Shown in pieces: positions 1-9,097 of a stretch of DNA of 64,000 bases; within the stretch, counting starts at the first letter, position 1, and every line of letters starts with the position of its first letter. The translations under genes and the position numbers were made by a program. The notes beneath the pieces were generated by a model that was given only the letters and a program-made list of their open reading frames with translations, had not been told where the DNA came from and ran no database searches. The DNA comes from Ignavibacteriales bacterium (GTDB lineage: Bacteria; Bacteroidota; Ignavibacteria; Ignavibacteriales; Melioribacteraceae). The stretch lies in assembly GCA_026390775.1 (NCBI GenBank), contig JAPLFF010000007.1, forward strand, positions 1,612,001 through 1,676,000, written 5' to 3'.

Positions 1-2016
1 AATCTCTTCGCCGGAACTTCAGACCGGTTTTGGATTTCCAGAAATAACGGTAATAGTTGGACAGATGTAAGCACCGGGCTCACAAACTCCGCAGTTCATT
101 CACTTACGGCTAATGGGGCAAATCTTTTTGCCGGTAATGATGACGGGGTATTTATTTCCACAAACGGCGGGACAAGCTGGAGCGAAGTAAACTCCGGTCT
201 TAAAGGTTCTGTAGTTCAATCTCTTTTATTTAATGGTACGAATCTTTTTGCAGCAACTGATGGAGGAGGTATTTTTCTTTCCACAAACAGCGGCACAAAT
301 TGGTCTGCTGTAAACAGTGGATTGGCGGCACTTAATATTAAATGCCTTATTGCTAATAACGCAACCATTTTTGCGGGCGGTGCATTCGGTGTATTTCAAA
401 CATCTAACAACGGTACACACTGGGATACAGATAGCACAGGTCTTCCACCAAATCCTTTTGTTAATACTCTATTATTTAACGGAACAAATTTCTTTGCTGG
501 AGTTGATGGTGGAGTATATCTTTCTACAAATAACGGCACAAACTGGAATGCAGTAAATTCCGGACTACCAACAAACACTATTGTTTCTTCCCTTGCAGTT
601 AATGGAACAAATATATTTGCTGGTACTCATGATGGCGTGTATCTATCAACTAACAATGGAACAAGCTGGGCCGTTGTGAACACAGGACTTACTAACACCT
701 ATATTAATTGTCTTGCGGTAAACGGGACGAATCTTTTTGCAGGTAGCAACGAAGATGGAATATTTCTTTCCACAAACAACGGTACAAGTTGGTCTGCGGT
801 TAATACGGGGCTTCCCTTTAAATCTTCAATATTCTCACTGGTAGTTAATGGTGGAAATCTTTTTGCAGGCACTAATAGCGGCGTGTTTTATTCTAGGAAC
901 AACGGAACAAGTTGGACGGCAGCGAATACAGGATTTGCATACTCTACTTATATTTTATCTCTTACGTTTAATAGTACAAGTCTAATTGTAGGAACTCAAG
1001 GTAGCGGTGTATGGAAACGACCTTTGTCGGAAATTATTCCTCTTCAGTATACCGTGACTACCAGCAGTAACCCTACAAATGGCGGTTTTACATCAGGCGG
1101 TGGAACATTCGATCAAGGTACGCAATTAACTGTCTCGTCAACTCCAAACAGCGGTTATAGCTTTGTTAATTGGACTGAAGGAAGTAATATCGTTTCAACA
1201 AGTTCGAGTTATACATTTACAGTAAATGGAAACAGAACACTTGTTGCAAATTTTGCAGTAATCCCACCGACACAATACTCAGTAAATTTAATAAGTAATC
1301 CAAGCAATGGCGGAACTACGGGCGGAGGAGGCAATTACAATTCCGGTACCAGCGTAACAGTAACTGCAACGCCGAACTCTGGTTATACATTTACTAACTG
1401 GTTTGAGGCTGGAACAATATTATCAACTAGTACTAATTATACTTTTACTATAAGTAGTAACAGAACGCTTTTTGCTAACTTTACTATTAATAAAGATACA
1501 GTAACGGTAACGGCTAATCCTGAAAACGGAGGAACTGTCAGCGGAAACGGTACATATAATTACGGGAGTTTTGTAACTGCAAGAGCCACGGCAAAAAACA
1601 TAACCGGTAGTAAATTTCAATTTACGAACTGGACTGAAAATGGAATTGAGGTATCTAAAAGTCCTTCATACTATTTTACTATTACAGCAAATAGAAATTT
1701 AGTTGCTAACTTTTTAGATATTACATCAGTTAATGATGAAGGTGGAATACCAACTAAGTTTGTTTTATCTCAGAATTACCCTAATCCGTTTAATCCTACT
1801 ACAAAGATTCAATTTAGTATTCCCAAAGAAGTATATGTCAAACTAAATATATACAATACACTTGGGCAGGAAATTGCAAGATTAGTTGATCAAGAATTAC
1901 CGGCTTCAACATATTCAGTTGATTTCGATGCAACAGAATTACCGAATGGAATTTATTTTTACAAGATTCAAGCTGGAGAATTTATGCAAACAAAGAAAAT
2001 GATTTTGCTGAAATAG
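1..2016 (+). CDS. T9SS-secreted repeat protein with photosystem/BNR-like and InlB-type repeats (5' end outside window)
   Basis: The reading frame is open from base 1, so the start lies upstream; 671 residues are visible. Residues 1 to about 340 hold roughly 40-residue repeats with the pattern NGTNLFAGT..GV.LSTNNGTSW..VN.GL, resembling BNR/sortilin-type propeller blades. Residues about 345-560 hold three InlB-B-like repeats (SNP.NGG....GGGTF..GT..T..ATPNSGY.F.NW.E......S.YTFT...NRTLVANF). The last 80 residues are a type IX secretion sorting domain with QNYPNPFNPTTKIQFSIP and a C-terminal MQTKKMILLK. It is therefore most likely an extracellular or surface-attached adhesin-like protein. The same InlB-type repeat recurs in the lipoprotein at 41826. 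The binding partner is unknown. Confidence 0.85.
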   Translation, partial: NLFAGTSDRFWISRNNGNSWTDVSTGLTNSAVHSLTANGANLFAGNDDGVFISTNGGTSWSEVNSGLKGSVVQSLLFNGTNLFAATDGGGIFLSTNSGTNWSAVNSGLAALNIKCLIANNATIFAGGAFGVFQTSNNGTHWDTDSTGLPPNPFVNTLLFNGTNFFAGVDGGVYLSTNNGTNWNAVNSGLPTNTIVSSLAVNGTNIFAGTHDGVYLSTNNGTSWAVVNTGLTNTYINCLAVNGTNLFAGSNEDGIFLSTNNGTSWSAVNTGLPFKSSIFSLVVNGGNLFAGTNSGVFYSRNNGTSWTAANTGFAYSTYILSLTFNSTSLIVGTQGSGVWKRPLSEIIPLQYTVTTSSNPTNGGFTSGGGTFDQGTQLTVSSTPNSGYSFVNWTEGSNIVSTSSSYTFTVNGNRTLVANFAVIPPTQYSVNLISNPSNGGTTGGGGNYNSGTSVTVTATPNSGYTFTNWFEAGTILSTSTNYTFTISSNRTLFANFTINKDTVTVTANPENGGTVSGNGTYNYGSFVTARATAKNITGSKFQFTNWTENGIEVSKSPSYYFTITANRNLVANFLDITSVNDEGGIPTKFVLSQNYPNPFNPTTKIQFSIPKEVYVKLNIYNTLGQEIARLVDQELPASTYSVDFDATELPNGIYFYKIQAGEFMQTKKMILLK

Positions 2017-2029
2017 TTGTTACACGATA

Positions 2030-2290
2030 TGTCCATATCCAAAACTCCGTGCACATATAAAAAGCAAAATATTGTATAACGGTTGGAATTTTATTACTGA
2101 TTAGGATATATATAATAGATAGAAAAATTAAATCTCGGTCACAAAATGGTCACAACATTCTTAAAAGCTGAAAATAAGTTTAAAACACAGCATTTTGTTC
2201 CGGGAAGAGATTCCCTGACTCTCCGCCCAGAAAAATAAAACCTCGATTATAGCAAATGAATGCTGTTTTCGAGTTTTTTGATTTTTAAAG
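2030..2290 (+). repeat. Long intergenic repeat, copy R1
   Basis: This stretch begins TGTCCATATCCAAAACTCC and aligns over about 200 bp with 3675-3910 (R2); the first part also aligns with 53491-53610 (R3). Shared landmarks are AATAGATAGAAAAA, GGTCACAA, a GAAAATAAGTT block and, near the end, GATTCCC-GACTCTCCGC, which resembles the 3' end of a serine tRNA (CTCTCCG plus CC.A). No complete tRNA is present. It could be an integration-site scar or a dispersed non-coding repeat. Confidence 0.6.
2237..2279 (+). terminator. Possible intrinsic terminator
   Basis: An imperfect hairpin pairs AAAACCTCGA with TCGAGTTTTTT across a 22-nt loop, and the right arm runs into a T-tract. It sits at the end of repeat R1, at the same relative place as the much stronger hairpin in R2. 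Confidence 0.4.
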
Positions 2291-2580
2291 TTGTCGCTGT
2301 AGTCTGCTTATTAGGGTGTATTTGGTGTAGTTGGTAATTTTTTTGTCACAAAATTTTCTAATCAATTCTTCATTTCACGAAGCATAAAAAAATGTTAGAT
2401 CAAAATCATTACTTTGATGACGAATGAGGTTTTGAATAGCCACAGTATAGACAACCAATATCTATTATCGATTGTATTCCCTATTGTATAACATGGGTTT
2501 ATGGAAATATTTTGCTATATTTTCTCTAATTAAAAAATTGTTGATATTATTTTTATCTATCAAATAATTTGGAGTATCCA
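2291..2580. other. Intergenic stretch with no recognised feature
   Basis: AT-rich sequence between repeat R1 and the next gene. I see no ORF, RNA gene or copy of the 41-bp element. The only recognisable site is a GGAG about 6 nt before the ATG at 2581. Confidence 0.5.
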
Positions 2581-3651
2581 ATGAAACCAAGTATTAACTG
2601 TGTGTTAATTATATTTATCTCATTCTTATTGATGACTCAAAACAGTTTTTCGCAGCCAAAGGATTTGAACAAAGAGTCAGCCAAAATGAAAGTTGCTGCA
2701 ATAAAGACATGCACCCAGCAGCTTTTCGATTATGCTTTTGGCGAAGCTTCTAAAGATGGGAAAAAATTTCTGTATTCCGAATTCGATAAAAACGGTTTTG
2801 TTACATCGCAGATAGTTTATGATCAAAATGGTGAAATAAATTATAAAATGAAATATGGATACGATCCGAAAGGAAATGTAATTTCCCAAATAAAATTTGA
2901 TGAAAAAGATAATATCGATTCCATGTTTACTTTCAAATATGACGAGAACAATAATTTGATTGAGAAGGCTGAATTAAAAGCAGACGAAAGCATTAGAAGC
3001 AAACTCCAATTTGAATTTGACGTAAATGGCAATCTAGTAAAAGAAACAAGACTGGATTCTGATGGCGCTGTAGAAAGTAAAACAATACTCACGTATTCCG
3101 AGGGAAATAAAATTGTTAAGAAAGTTAAATACAACGCCGAAGGAAAACTTCTCGAGAAGTTCGGGTATGAATATGATACCGCTGGTAATTTATCTGTAGA
3201 AGCACAATATGACGACGAAGGCCGTGTGGTTTATAAAGAGATGAAGAATTATATAGACGGCGGTAAGGCTGTAGAATCTATAAAATACGATTCCGATGGT
3301 AAAGCAATTGGAAAAGTTGTTTCAAAATATGAAGGGAAAAAGCTGGTTGAAAAATCTCGCTTTGAAGATGGTGATTTAATGGAATCAGTTATTTATAAAT
3401 TTGATAAAAATGGAAACATAATTGAAAATTCAAATTATGGCAAAGGCGGTGCATTAATTTATTCTAAGACTTATAAATTTGACGCAAAGGGAAATATTGT
3501 TGAAGAACAAAACGATAATAAAGATGAAAATACTTTTGTTAAATATGATTATAAATATGATCAGAAAGGAAATCTGAAAGAAAGAATTACTAGCGATAAA
3601 CTAAACGAGCCGATAAAACTTTTGGAAGTGGAATATGAGTTTTATAACTAA
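2581..3651 (+). CDS. Exported YD-repeat-like protein
   Basis: The 356-residue product has a signal peptide (hydrophobic stretch about residues 8-20, then SFSQ). Most of the rest is a series of 20-25-residue beta-repeats such as YDENNNLIEK, FDVNGNLVKE, YDTAGNLSVE and FDKNGNIIEN, resembling YD/RHS-type or MORN-like strands. The RHS toxin core, protease motif and T9SS tail are all absent. I chose ATG 2581 because GGAG lies 6 nt upstream; an upstream TTG at 2569 is in frame but has no ribosome site. It stands alone between two copies of the long repeat. The function is not known; it is probably a periplasmic or surface scaffold. Confidence 0.75.
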   Translation: MKPSINCVLIIFISFLLMTQNSFSQPKDLNKESAKMKVAAIKTCTQQLFDYAFGEASKDGKKFLYSEFDKNGFVTSQIVYDQNGEINYKMKYGYDPKGNVISQIKFDEKDNIDSMFTFKYDENNNLIEKAELKADESIRSKLQFEFDVNGNLVKETRLDSDGAVESKTILTYSEGNKIVKKVKYNAEGKLLEKFGYEYDTAGNLSVEAQYDDEGRVVYKEMKNYIDGGKAVESIKYDSDGKAIGKVVSKYEGKKLVEKSRFEDGDLMESVIYKFDKNGNIIENSNYGKGGALIYSKTYKFDAKGNIVEEQNDNKDENTFVKYDYKYDQKGNLKERITSDKLNEPIKLLEVEYEFYN

Positions 3652-3674
3652 AGGAATTAGCACACAAATCCGCC

Positions 3675-3910
3675 TGTCCATATCCAAAACCTTGTACGCT
3701 TATAAAAACGTAAAATAAATTGTACGGCCATTTGAAAATTTATTACAGATAGATCATACACATAATAGATAGAAAAAATTTTGTCTTGGTCACAACACTC
3801 TCCAAAATCGCGAAAATAAGTTATAAACACGGTATTCTAAGCATGGAGGGGATTCCCGACTCTCCGCAAAAGCTCGAAAGACATTTCGAGCTTTTGCATT
3901 TTAAAGATTG
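3675..3910 (+). repeat. Long intergenic repeat, copy R2
   Basis: The second copy of the R1 repeat, starting TGTCCATATCCAAAACC and containing AATAGATAGAAAAAA, TTGGTCACAACA and GATTCCCGACTCTCCGC. The two copies flank the gene at 2581-3651 in direct orientation, so recombination between them would delete that gene. Confidence 0.6.
3866..3897 (+). terminator. Strong hairpin terminator at the end of repeat R2
   Basis: A perfect 14-bp stem (GCAAAAGCTCGAAA with TTTCGAGCTTTTGC) closes a 4-nt loop and is followed by ATTTTAAAG. It directly follows the tRNA-3'-end-like sequence, as expected for a relocated tRNA or attachment-site terminator. Confidence 0.75.
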
Positions 3911-4319
3911 TCTTCTTTTGCATGCATCGACATCTATTTACAAAGAATAGTATTTAATGAAATTTTAAAGTCATGGTTTTTAATCGTTTATTTTACATCC
4001 TGAATCACAAATGATTTATTACTTAGCTCTGTTTCAAATTTTAGATACATTCAGATTTATTTAGGAAAAAATTTTCTTATTCAATAATTTCGTCATAGGA
4101 AAAAGCACTATTTGCCTCTAAGATTCCACTTTATTTCTGGAATATTATTCCAGAATCTTTCAGACACTTCTGCTTTATTCTAAGTATCATAACAGAATTC
4201 CACGCTAGCATTATTTCGTTTGAAAGCAACATCAATATAGATTTTGTTACACGAAATACATTTATACCTCTATACAAGTAGATATGTAAAAATATTTCTA
4301 ATCCTTAACGGAGGGAATA
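3911..4319. other. Intergenic stretch with no recognised feature
   Basis: About 400 bp of AT-rich DNA between the terminator of repeat R2 and the small gene at 4320. I found no ORF, tRNA, repeat copy or 41-bp element. A GGAGGG ribosome site lies at its 3' end. The promoter of the 4320-6280 operon should be here, but I cannot place it. Confidence 0.5.
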
Positions 4320-4484
4320 ATGCAAGCTGACAAAAAGAAATTCTATTCCACGTTATTAATCCCATCGTTTATATTTTTTTGTGCCTTATCATATATAGAG
4401 GAGTCTTCACTAACCGAACCGCAAAATAAAATCTTTGCTGAAAGATTAAAAATTCGTTTTCCTTTTCATAAGGAGAAAAAATGA
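4320..4484 (+). CDS. Small hydrophobic protein coupled to the phospholipase-like gene
   Basis: A 54-residue ORF has a very good ribosome site (GGAGGG, about 6 nt before ATG). It encodes a basic N-terminus, one hydrophobic segment (about residues 10-26, LLIPSFIFFCALSYI) and a charged tail. Its stop overlaps the next start as ATGA at 4481-4484, so the two genes are likely translationally coupled. I do not recognise a family. It could be a membrane peptide or a leader that only sets translation of the downstream gene. Confidence 0.5.
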   Translation: MQADKKKFYSTLLIPSFIFFCALSYIEESSLTEPQNKIFAERLKIRFPFHKEKK

Positions 4485-6280
4485 AACACATCATAAAAAT
4501 TTTATCGCTCATTCTAATTATATCAACTGTTGGTTATTCTTGGGATTATAATGAACATAAGGAATTAGGTGATGCAGCATTTTTAAAAATTCTAAAAAGG
4601 TTAATTGAATCCGGCTATTTTAATAATCAGCCGGAAACATCTATCTTTCTTGAGAATTATTTGCAAATGAAATACGACACTCAATCAAAGAATTATTATT
4701 TCCTTAACCTTTCTCATGAAGATAACATTATAACTTATGGAACTCTTAATGGATTGGCTGGTGACCATTCAGATAACCCACTAGATATGAATGAGTTTTT
4801 ACAGTACCGCTCTTCTGTATTGAATAGAATTGTGAAATTACAAAGTGAATACTCATCTAAATACGAAACGGGAGCGGCTAATATGGATGTTCTCAGCAAA
4901 GATTTTAAATATCTTCTGCTTGCTCTTACCGATTTATCACACTTTCATAACTACGGAACACCGTTGCAAAAACAGATAGGAGAATTCAATAAGAAGCTAA
5001 TTCTAAAATTACAAAGACCATTTTCCGTTGATACTGTTATGAGTGAATTAAAAAGCACCAATTCAATTAACAAGTATGTTTCCTTACATACTTTCGCAAT
5101 TTATTTGGCAGAAAAAGCTGGGGCAAACCTTAGCAAGAATCCGGAAAAATCAAAAGAGTTTATGTATTACGCACTAATTTTTAATTCATTCGCCGATCAT
5201 TTTCTAGAAGATATATTTCCTTCAGGCCATATGGTAGTTAACCGTTCCTTACTAAGCGGAGTAATCAATAACAGAGCCTTGCATGATTTTTATAACGAAG
5301 AAGGAGTAAACGTTGCCAATCTTAGGGGTGAAACCTGGAAGCAATACGGTGATGGAACATTGAACAGCAGGTTTTCCAGTTGGAAGACAAAAGCTAGTTA
5401 CTCTGATGTAACCTATTCACAATATTCGGAAGATACTGAGAGGATTATTAATGCTGTTTCAGAATCAATCGCAGATATTTTCTCTTCCCTTAAATCCGCA
5501 TCTGCAGATTCGAACCACAAGTCGATATTTGACCGAGTTCCTGATGATGAGACACGTGTTTCCGATTTCTTCTTATCCGAGTACAAATCGCTTACATATA
5601 TTCCTATTCCATTCAACACCGATGTAAGTGGTTTTAAATTGCCCGAAAATAATATCAATGAGATCAGAAAGAATACTCAGCTTCTTCAAAACTGGAGTTT
5701 TATCAGAAGCAGAGTTGCAAATTCTATTTCGCTTGGATTGAGTACTGTATCCGGAGATGAAGGATGGCATGAATACGATTTGAGACTTTCATTCGGTTCT
5801 GCTTTTTATTCTTATAATTATAATTTCGATCGCACAAAGGCATGGACTGTAGATTACTGGTTTGGAACCACGATATCGTTTGCATTATTAAAACAAAATA
5901 ATTTCGATTATTGGGCGCACATTCTCAAAGGGGGCATCGCTTATAATTATGATATATGGGTTTCTGAAAGCAGATTCTTAGGAATTTATGGTTACATAGA
6001 AGCAGGGTGGCTGCGGGTACATTCATTTCCGTATATAGGGATAAATGATATGGGGCAATATGTACGTGGGGAAATTCCCGGAGAGAATCATTTTTTATTT
6101 AGTCCTTCAATTGGTCTTCAACTCGGTTCTTTGATTGGAATCAACTATTACGAATGGCCCGTGTGGTTAAGAGTTCCGATTCAATGGTTGCTGCCATTGA
6201 AATTCAGGTATTCAGCCAAAATTCTGGCCGGTAGTGCGCCGGAGTATCAATGGATTTTTGAATTGGATTTAGTTTTTTAA
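4481..6280 (+). CDS. Zn-dependent phospholipase C-like domain fused to an outer-membrane beta-barrel
   Basis: 599 residues with a signal peptide (cleavage near residue 19-20, GYSWDY). Residues 20 to about 300 carry the His/Asp pattern of the zinc-dependent phospholipase C / S1-P1 nuclease-like fold: W-D-Y-N-E-H near the mature N-terminus, GDH, LTDLSHFHNYG, LHTFAIYLAEKAG and FADHFLEDIFPSGH. Residues from about 400 to the end alternate in beta-strand fashion, are rich in Tyr/Trp, and end in LDLVF, typical of an outer-membrane barrel. The arrangement suggests a surface- or periplasm-facing hydrolase anchored by its own barrel. Substrate and activity are inferred from the fold only. Confidence 0.7.
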   Translation: MKHIIKILSLILIISTVGYSWDYNEHKELGDAAFLKILKRLIESGYFNNQPETSIFLENYLQMKYDTQSKNYYFLNLSHEDNIITYGTLNGLAGDHSDNPLDMNEFLQYRSSVLNRIVKLQSEYSSKYETGAANMDVLSKDFKYLLLALTDLSHFHNYGTPLQKQIGEFNKKLILKLQRPFSVDTVMSELKSTNSINKYVSLHTFAIYLAEKAGANLSKNPEKSKEFMYYALIFNSFADHFLEDIFPSGHMVVNRSLLSGVINNRALHDFYNEEGVNVANLRGETWKQYGDGTLNSRFSSWKTKASYSDVTYSQYSEDTERIINAVSESIADIFSSLKSASADSNHKSIFDRVPDDETRVSDFFLSEYKSLTYIPIPFNTDVSGFKLPENNINEIRKNTQLLQNWSFIRSRVANSISLGLSTVSGDEGWHEYDLRLSFGSAFYSYNYNFDRTKAWTVDYWFGTTISFALLKQNNFDYWAHILKGGIAYNYDIWVSESRFLGIYGYIEAGWLRVHSFPYIGINDMGQYVRGEIPGENHFLFSPSIGLQLGSLIGINYYEWPVWLRVPIQWLLPLKFRYSAKILAGSAPEYQWIFELDLVF

Positions 6281-6375
6281 TTCAAATAAAGAATTATGGC
6301 ATTGAAAAATAATAAATGATACTGCATTCAGCAGTAAAAGTCTGGTAGCAATTTATATATCTCGAGGAGGATAAG

Positions 6376-7500
6376 ATGAAATCTAAAAACTTCGACAGTC
6401 TGTTTTATTTCTTAATTGTTTTTACTTTAACATTTATTGCGATCAGTTGTAAAGAAGGTCTCACAGAACCGCACCTCACGGTCCTCACAAATGAAAATCT
6501 TATAAAATTACAATCAGCCGCTGATAGAGTAATAACGAACTACAAAACTCCCGGCTTGGCAGCATACATTAAAGTAGAAGGTGAGGGGGAATTATATATA
6601 ACACGCGGTGTAAGCAATCTGGCAACAAATGAGCCCATGAATGCAAATAACTATTTTAGAATTGCGAGCATAACAAAAACTTTTACCACTGAGACAGTCC
6701 TTATACTAGTTGATGAAGGAAAAATTGATCTCAACAAATCAATTTCTTCTTACTTGCCGGAATATAATATACCAAGTGGTGATAAAATTACTATAAGAAT
6801 GCTGGGTAATATGACAAGCGGTTTGTTTACTTATTCTGCTGATTCGGTTTTGATGACGCAAATGTATAATTCAAAAGGAGAAAAAATATTCACACCTGAG
6901 GATCTTGTAGCAGCATCATTTAGGCATCCTCTTAATTTTACTCCCGGATCTAAATATGAATACTGCAACACTAATACTATAATACTTGGGTTACTAATTA
7001 AAAAGGTAACAGGTGAACCTGTAGCTCAGGTAATGAGTGAAAGAATATTTCAGCCTTTAGGTTTGGTTAACACGTTCTGGCCCCTATCACGCTTTATGCC
7101 CTATCCATATACTCACGGATATTCTGCAAAAACAGGCTCTTTGCTCGATGAAACAAATTGGAGTCCCTCATGGGGAGATGCTGTCGGTATTCTGATATCA
7201 AATTTTTCTGATCTAAAGATATGGATAAGAGAGATATATGAAAGGAATTTACTTTCCACTAGTACAAAGAATGAACGATTTCAATGGGTTGACCAAGATG
7301 GTGCTGGAGTGCTTTTTTACGGTTTTGGACTTGAGAAGCTTAACGGTTGGATCGGACATCCGGGAATAATTGAAGGATATAATTCTCAAATCTTTTATCA
7401 TCCCGATAAAAAGATAACGATTATTATCAGTGCAAACTCTGATGATGATACGCCTGCCATGCAGGCTTTAAATCAATTCGCTGGTATACTTGTTCCGTGA
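6376..7500 (+). CDS. Serine hydrolase, beta-lactamase/DD-peptidase fold lipoprotein
   Basis: The 374-residue product begins with a lipoprotein signal (IAISC, Cys near residue 25). The three penicillin-recognising motifs are present: SITK in FRIASITKTF, the Tyr-x-Asn motif in YEYCNTNT, and H-P-G near the C-terminus. It belongs to the class C-like serine hydrolase family (D-alanyl-D-alanine carboxypeptidase, esterase or D-aminopeptidase types), probably acting in the periplasm on peptidoglycan-derived or ester substrates. GAGGAGG stands before the ATG. A paralogue follows 112 bp later. The substrate cannot be read from the sequence, and I would not call it a resistance enzyme. Confidence 0.85.
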   Translation: MKSKNFDSLFYFLIVFTLTFIAISCKEGLTEPHLTVLTNENLIKLQSAADRVITNYKTPGLAAYIKVEGEGELYITRGVSNLATNEPMNANNYFRIASITKTFTTETVLILVDEGKIDLNKSISSYLPEYNIPSGDKITIRMLGNMTSGLFTYSADSVLMTQMYNSKGEKIFTPEDLVAASFRHPLNFTPGSKYEYCNTNTIILGLLIKKVTGEPVAQVMSERIFQPLGLVNTFWPLSRFMPYPYTHGYSAKTGSLLDETNWSPSWGDAVGILISNFSDLKIWIREIYERNLLSTSTKNERFQWVDQDGAGVLFYGFGLEKLNGWIGHPGIIEGYNSQIFYHPDKKITIIISANSDDDTPAMQALNQFAGILVP

Positions 7501-7611
7501 TAACAGGGATAAAACTCTTTTGGGAAAGTAAATAATGAAATAATTATTTTGGATCAATTGTGTACGAAGAATAAATAATAAAATACTTATTATACTATTG
7601 GAGATTATTTT

Positions 7612-8793
7612 ATGAAAAATTCTATTCGAAATTTTATCGCGATTTTCATCTGCAAAAAGAAATTTTTTGTCCCTGTGTTGTTATTATCTCTTACATCTGG
7701 ATTGATTCTATCATGTCAAGATAATTCTAATCCTCTAGCTTCTCCAAATAACGATAAACTTACTTCCATTTTCGAACATCTGACGGATTCCCTTATCGCA
7801 AACTCTAAGGTACCCGGTTTAATTGCAGCGGTTTGGGCACCAGATCAAAATCTTACCTGGATCAAAGCAAAAGGAAAATCAAATATTGCAACTGGCGAAG
7901 CGATGAAGGATGATATGAAATTTCGAATGGGAAGTGTTACAAAAACTTTTACCTATACCGTACTTTTGCAGTTGGTTGATGAAGGCAAAGTCAGTCTGGA
8001 AGATAAAATAACTAAGTATCTTCCAAATTATTCAATATGGAATAACATTACAATTAGAATGATCTGTAATCATTCCAGCGGAATTTATAATTACACGGAC
8101 AAATCACCTACCTTAGCAGGACCGGTAAAAGCTAACCCCATGAAAATCTGGCAGCCTCAGGAGTTAGTTGACATTGCATATCAGGAACCATTTTATTTCA
8201 CTCCTGGAAGCGGTTATCACTATTCAAATACAAATACAATAATTGCCGGTATGATAATCGAAAAGATAACCGGTAATACACTCCCTTATGAATTAAAGAA
8301 AAGAATTTTAGAGCCGTTAAAGCTTTACAATACAGCATACCCGGCCGATAATTTTATGTGGGGAAATTATTCTCATGGATATAGTTGGGGTGAAAATGAA
8401 AGTCCATTACCCGATGTTACTGAAGCATTTAATCCTTCATATGCGGGTTTTGCTGGTGCTTTGATCTCAGATATTTATGATTTGAAAACTTGGGTACAAG
8501 TGCTTGTAAAAGGTTCACTCATATCAAGCTCATTACAAACAGAGAGACTAAATGCAATAAACGATAGCCCGTTAACCGGATATGGACTTGGAATTGCAAA
8601 TTTGGGTATTGAAAACGGGAAAAAAATATGGGGTCATTCCGGGACAATATTTGGTTTTAAAACACTTGCTTATTACTGGCCCGAAAAAAATATTACATTC
8701 ATTTTGTTATTTAACAATTCGTCGTATGATCCTACTATGGTATTGGTGGAATTTTTTGATAAGACAATGAAATTCATTGAAGGCAAATTATAA
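7612..8793 (+). CDS. Serine hydrolase, beta-lactamase/DD-peptidase fold lipoprotein (tandem paralogue)
   Basis: 393 residues, with a longer N-terminus than the gene before it and a lipobox at LILSC. The catalytic motifs are SVTK in FRMGSVTKTF, YSN in YHYSNTNT, and HSG in WGHSGTIFGF. The protein is clearly homologous over its full length to the 6376 product, but the identity is moderate, so the duplication is old. Both copies keep all active-site residues, which argues for two specialised enzymes rather than decay. A GGAG lies upstream of the ATG. There is no regulator of the AmpR/BlaR kind nearby. Confidence 0.85.
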   Translation: MKNSIRNFIAIFICKKKFFVPVLLLSLTSGLILSCQDNSNPLASPNNDKLTSIFEHLTDSLIANSKVPGLIAAVWAPDQNLTWIKAKGKSNIATGEAMKDDMKFRMGSVTKTFTYTVLLQLVDEGKVSLEDKITKYLPNYSIWNNITIRMICNHSSGIYNYTDKSPTLAGPVKANPMKIWQPQELVDIAYQEPFYFTPGSGYHYSNTNTIIAGMIIEKITGNTLPYELKKRILEPLKLYNTAYPADNFMWGNYSHGYSWGENESPLPDVTEAFNPSYAGFAGALISDIYDLKTWVQVLVKGSLISSSLQTERLNAINDSPLTGYGLGIANLGIENGKKIWGHSGTIFGFKTLAYYWPEKNITFILLFNNSSYDPTMVLVEFFDKTMKFIEGKL

Positions 8794-8890
8794 TATTTAT
8801 CTTAATTGATTTTTGAGTACAGTTCAAATGTAGTAATCTATTTGAAAAAAATGAACATTGGAGTAAATGAAAATAAACTTGAATCGGTAG

Positions 8891-9097
8891 AATCTTACAA
8901 GTAAGATAAAGCTGCAGCGTCTCGTAACTCCTCCTTCCACCAACAAAACTAAAGCTCTCGATCAGTTCAAAAAATTAATTGATCATAAAAATAAAGTCTC
9001 CTATCATGGTGATATTTATTATAAAAAGGATGTAGATAAACTGCTTAAGTATTTCGAGCGGTTCAAATCTTGGGTAGAATCTTTAGCCAAAATATAA
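8891..9097 (+). pseudogene. Truncated HEPN-like gene remnant
   Basis: An open frame with no start codon runs from 8891 to the stop at 9095-9097. Its last 60 codons read like the C-terminal half of a small helical protein: RLVTPPSTNKTKALDQFKKL then LIDHKNKVSYHGDIYYKKD and LLKYFERFKSWVESLAKI. The LI..KNKVSY.G..Y...D...LL...E.F..WV pattern is like HEPN-type or DUF86-like toxin/RNase-associated proteins. The 5' half is missing. The assignment to HEPN is inferential. Confidence 0.45.

Noticed and set aside
2200-2235. A tRNA gene at the end of repeat R1 or R2
   Set aside because: Only a 3'-end-like string is present; no cloverleaf, anticodon arm or 5' acceptor strand can be folded.
6376-8793. The two serine hydrolases as antibiotic-resistance beta-lactamases
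   Set aside because: The motifs fit the whole DD-peptidase/esterase superfamily, there is no AmpR-type regulator or mobile context, and lipoprotein anchoring is common for housekeeping members.
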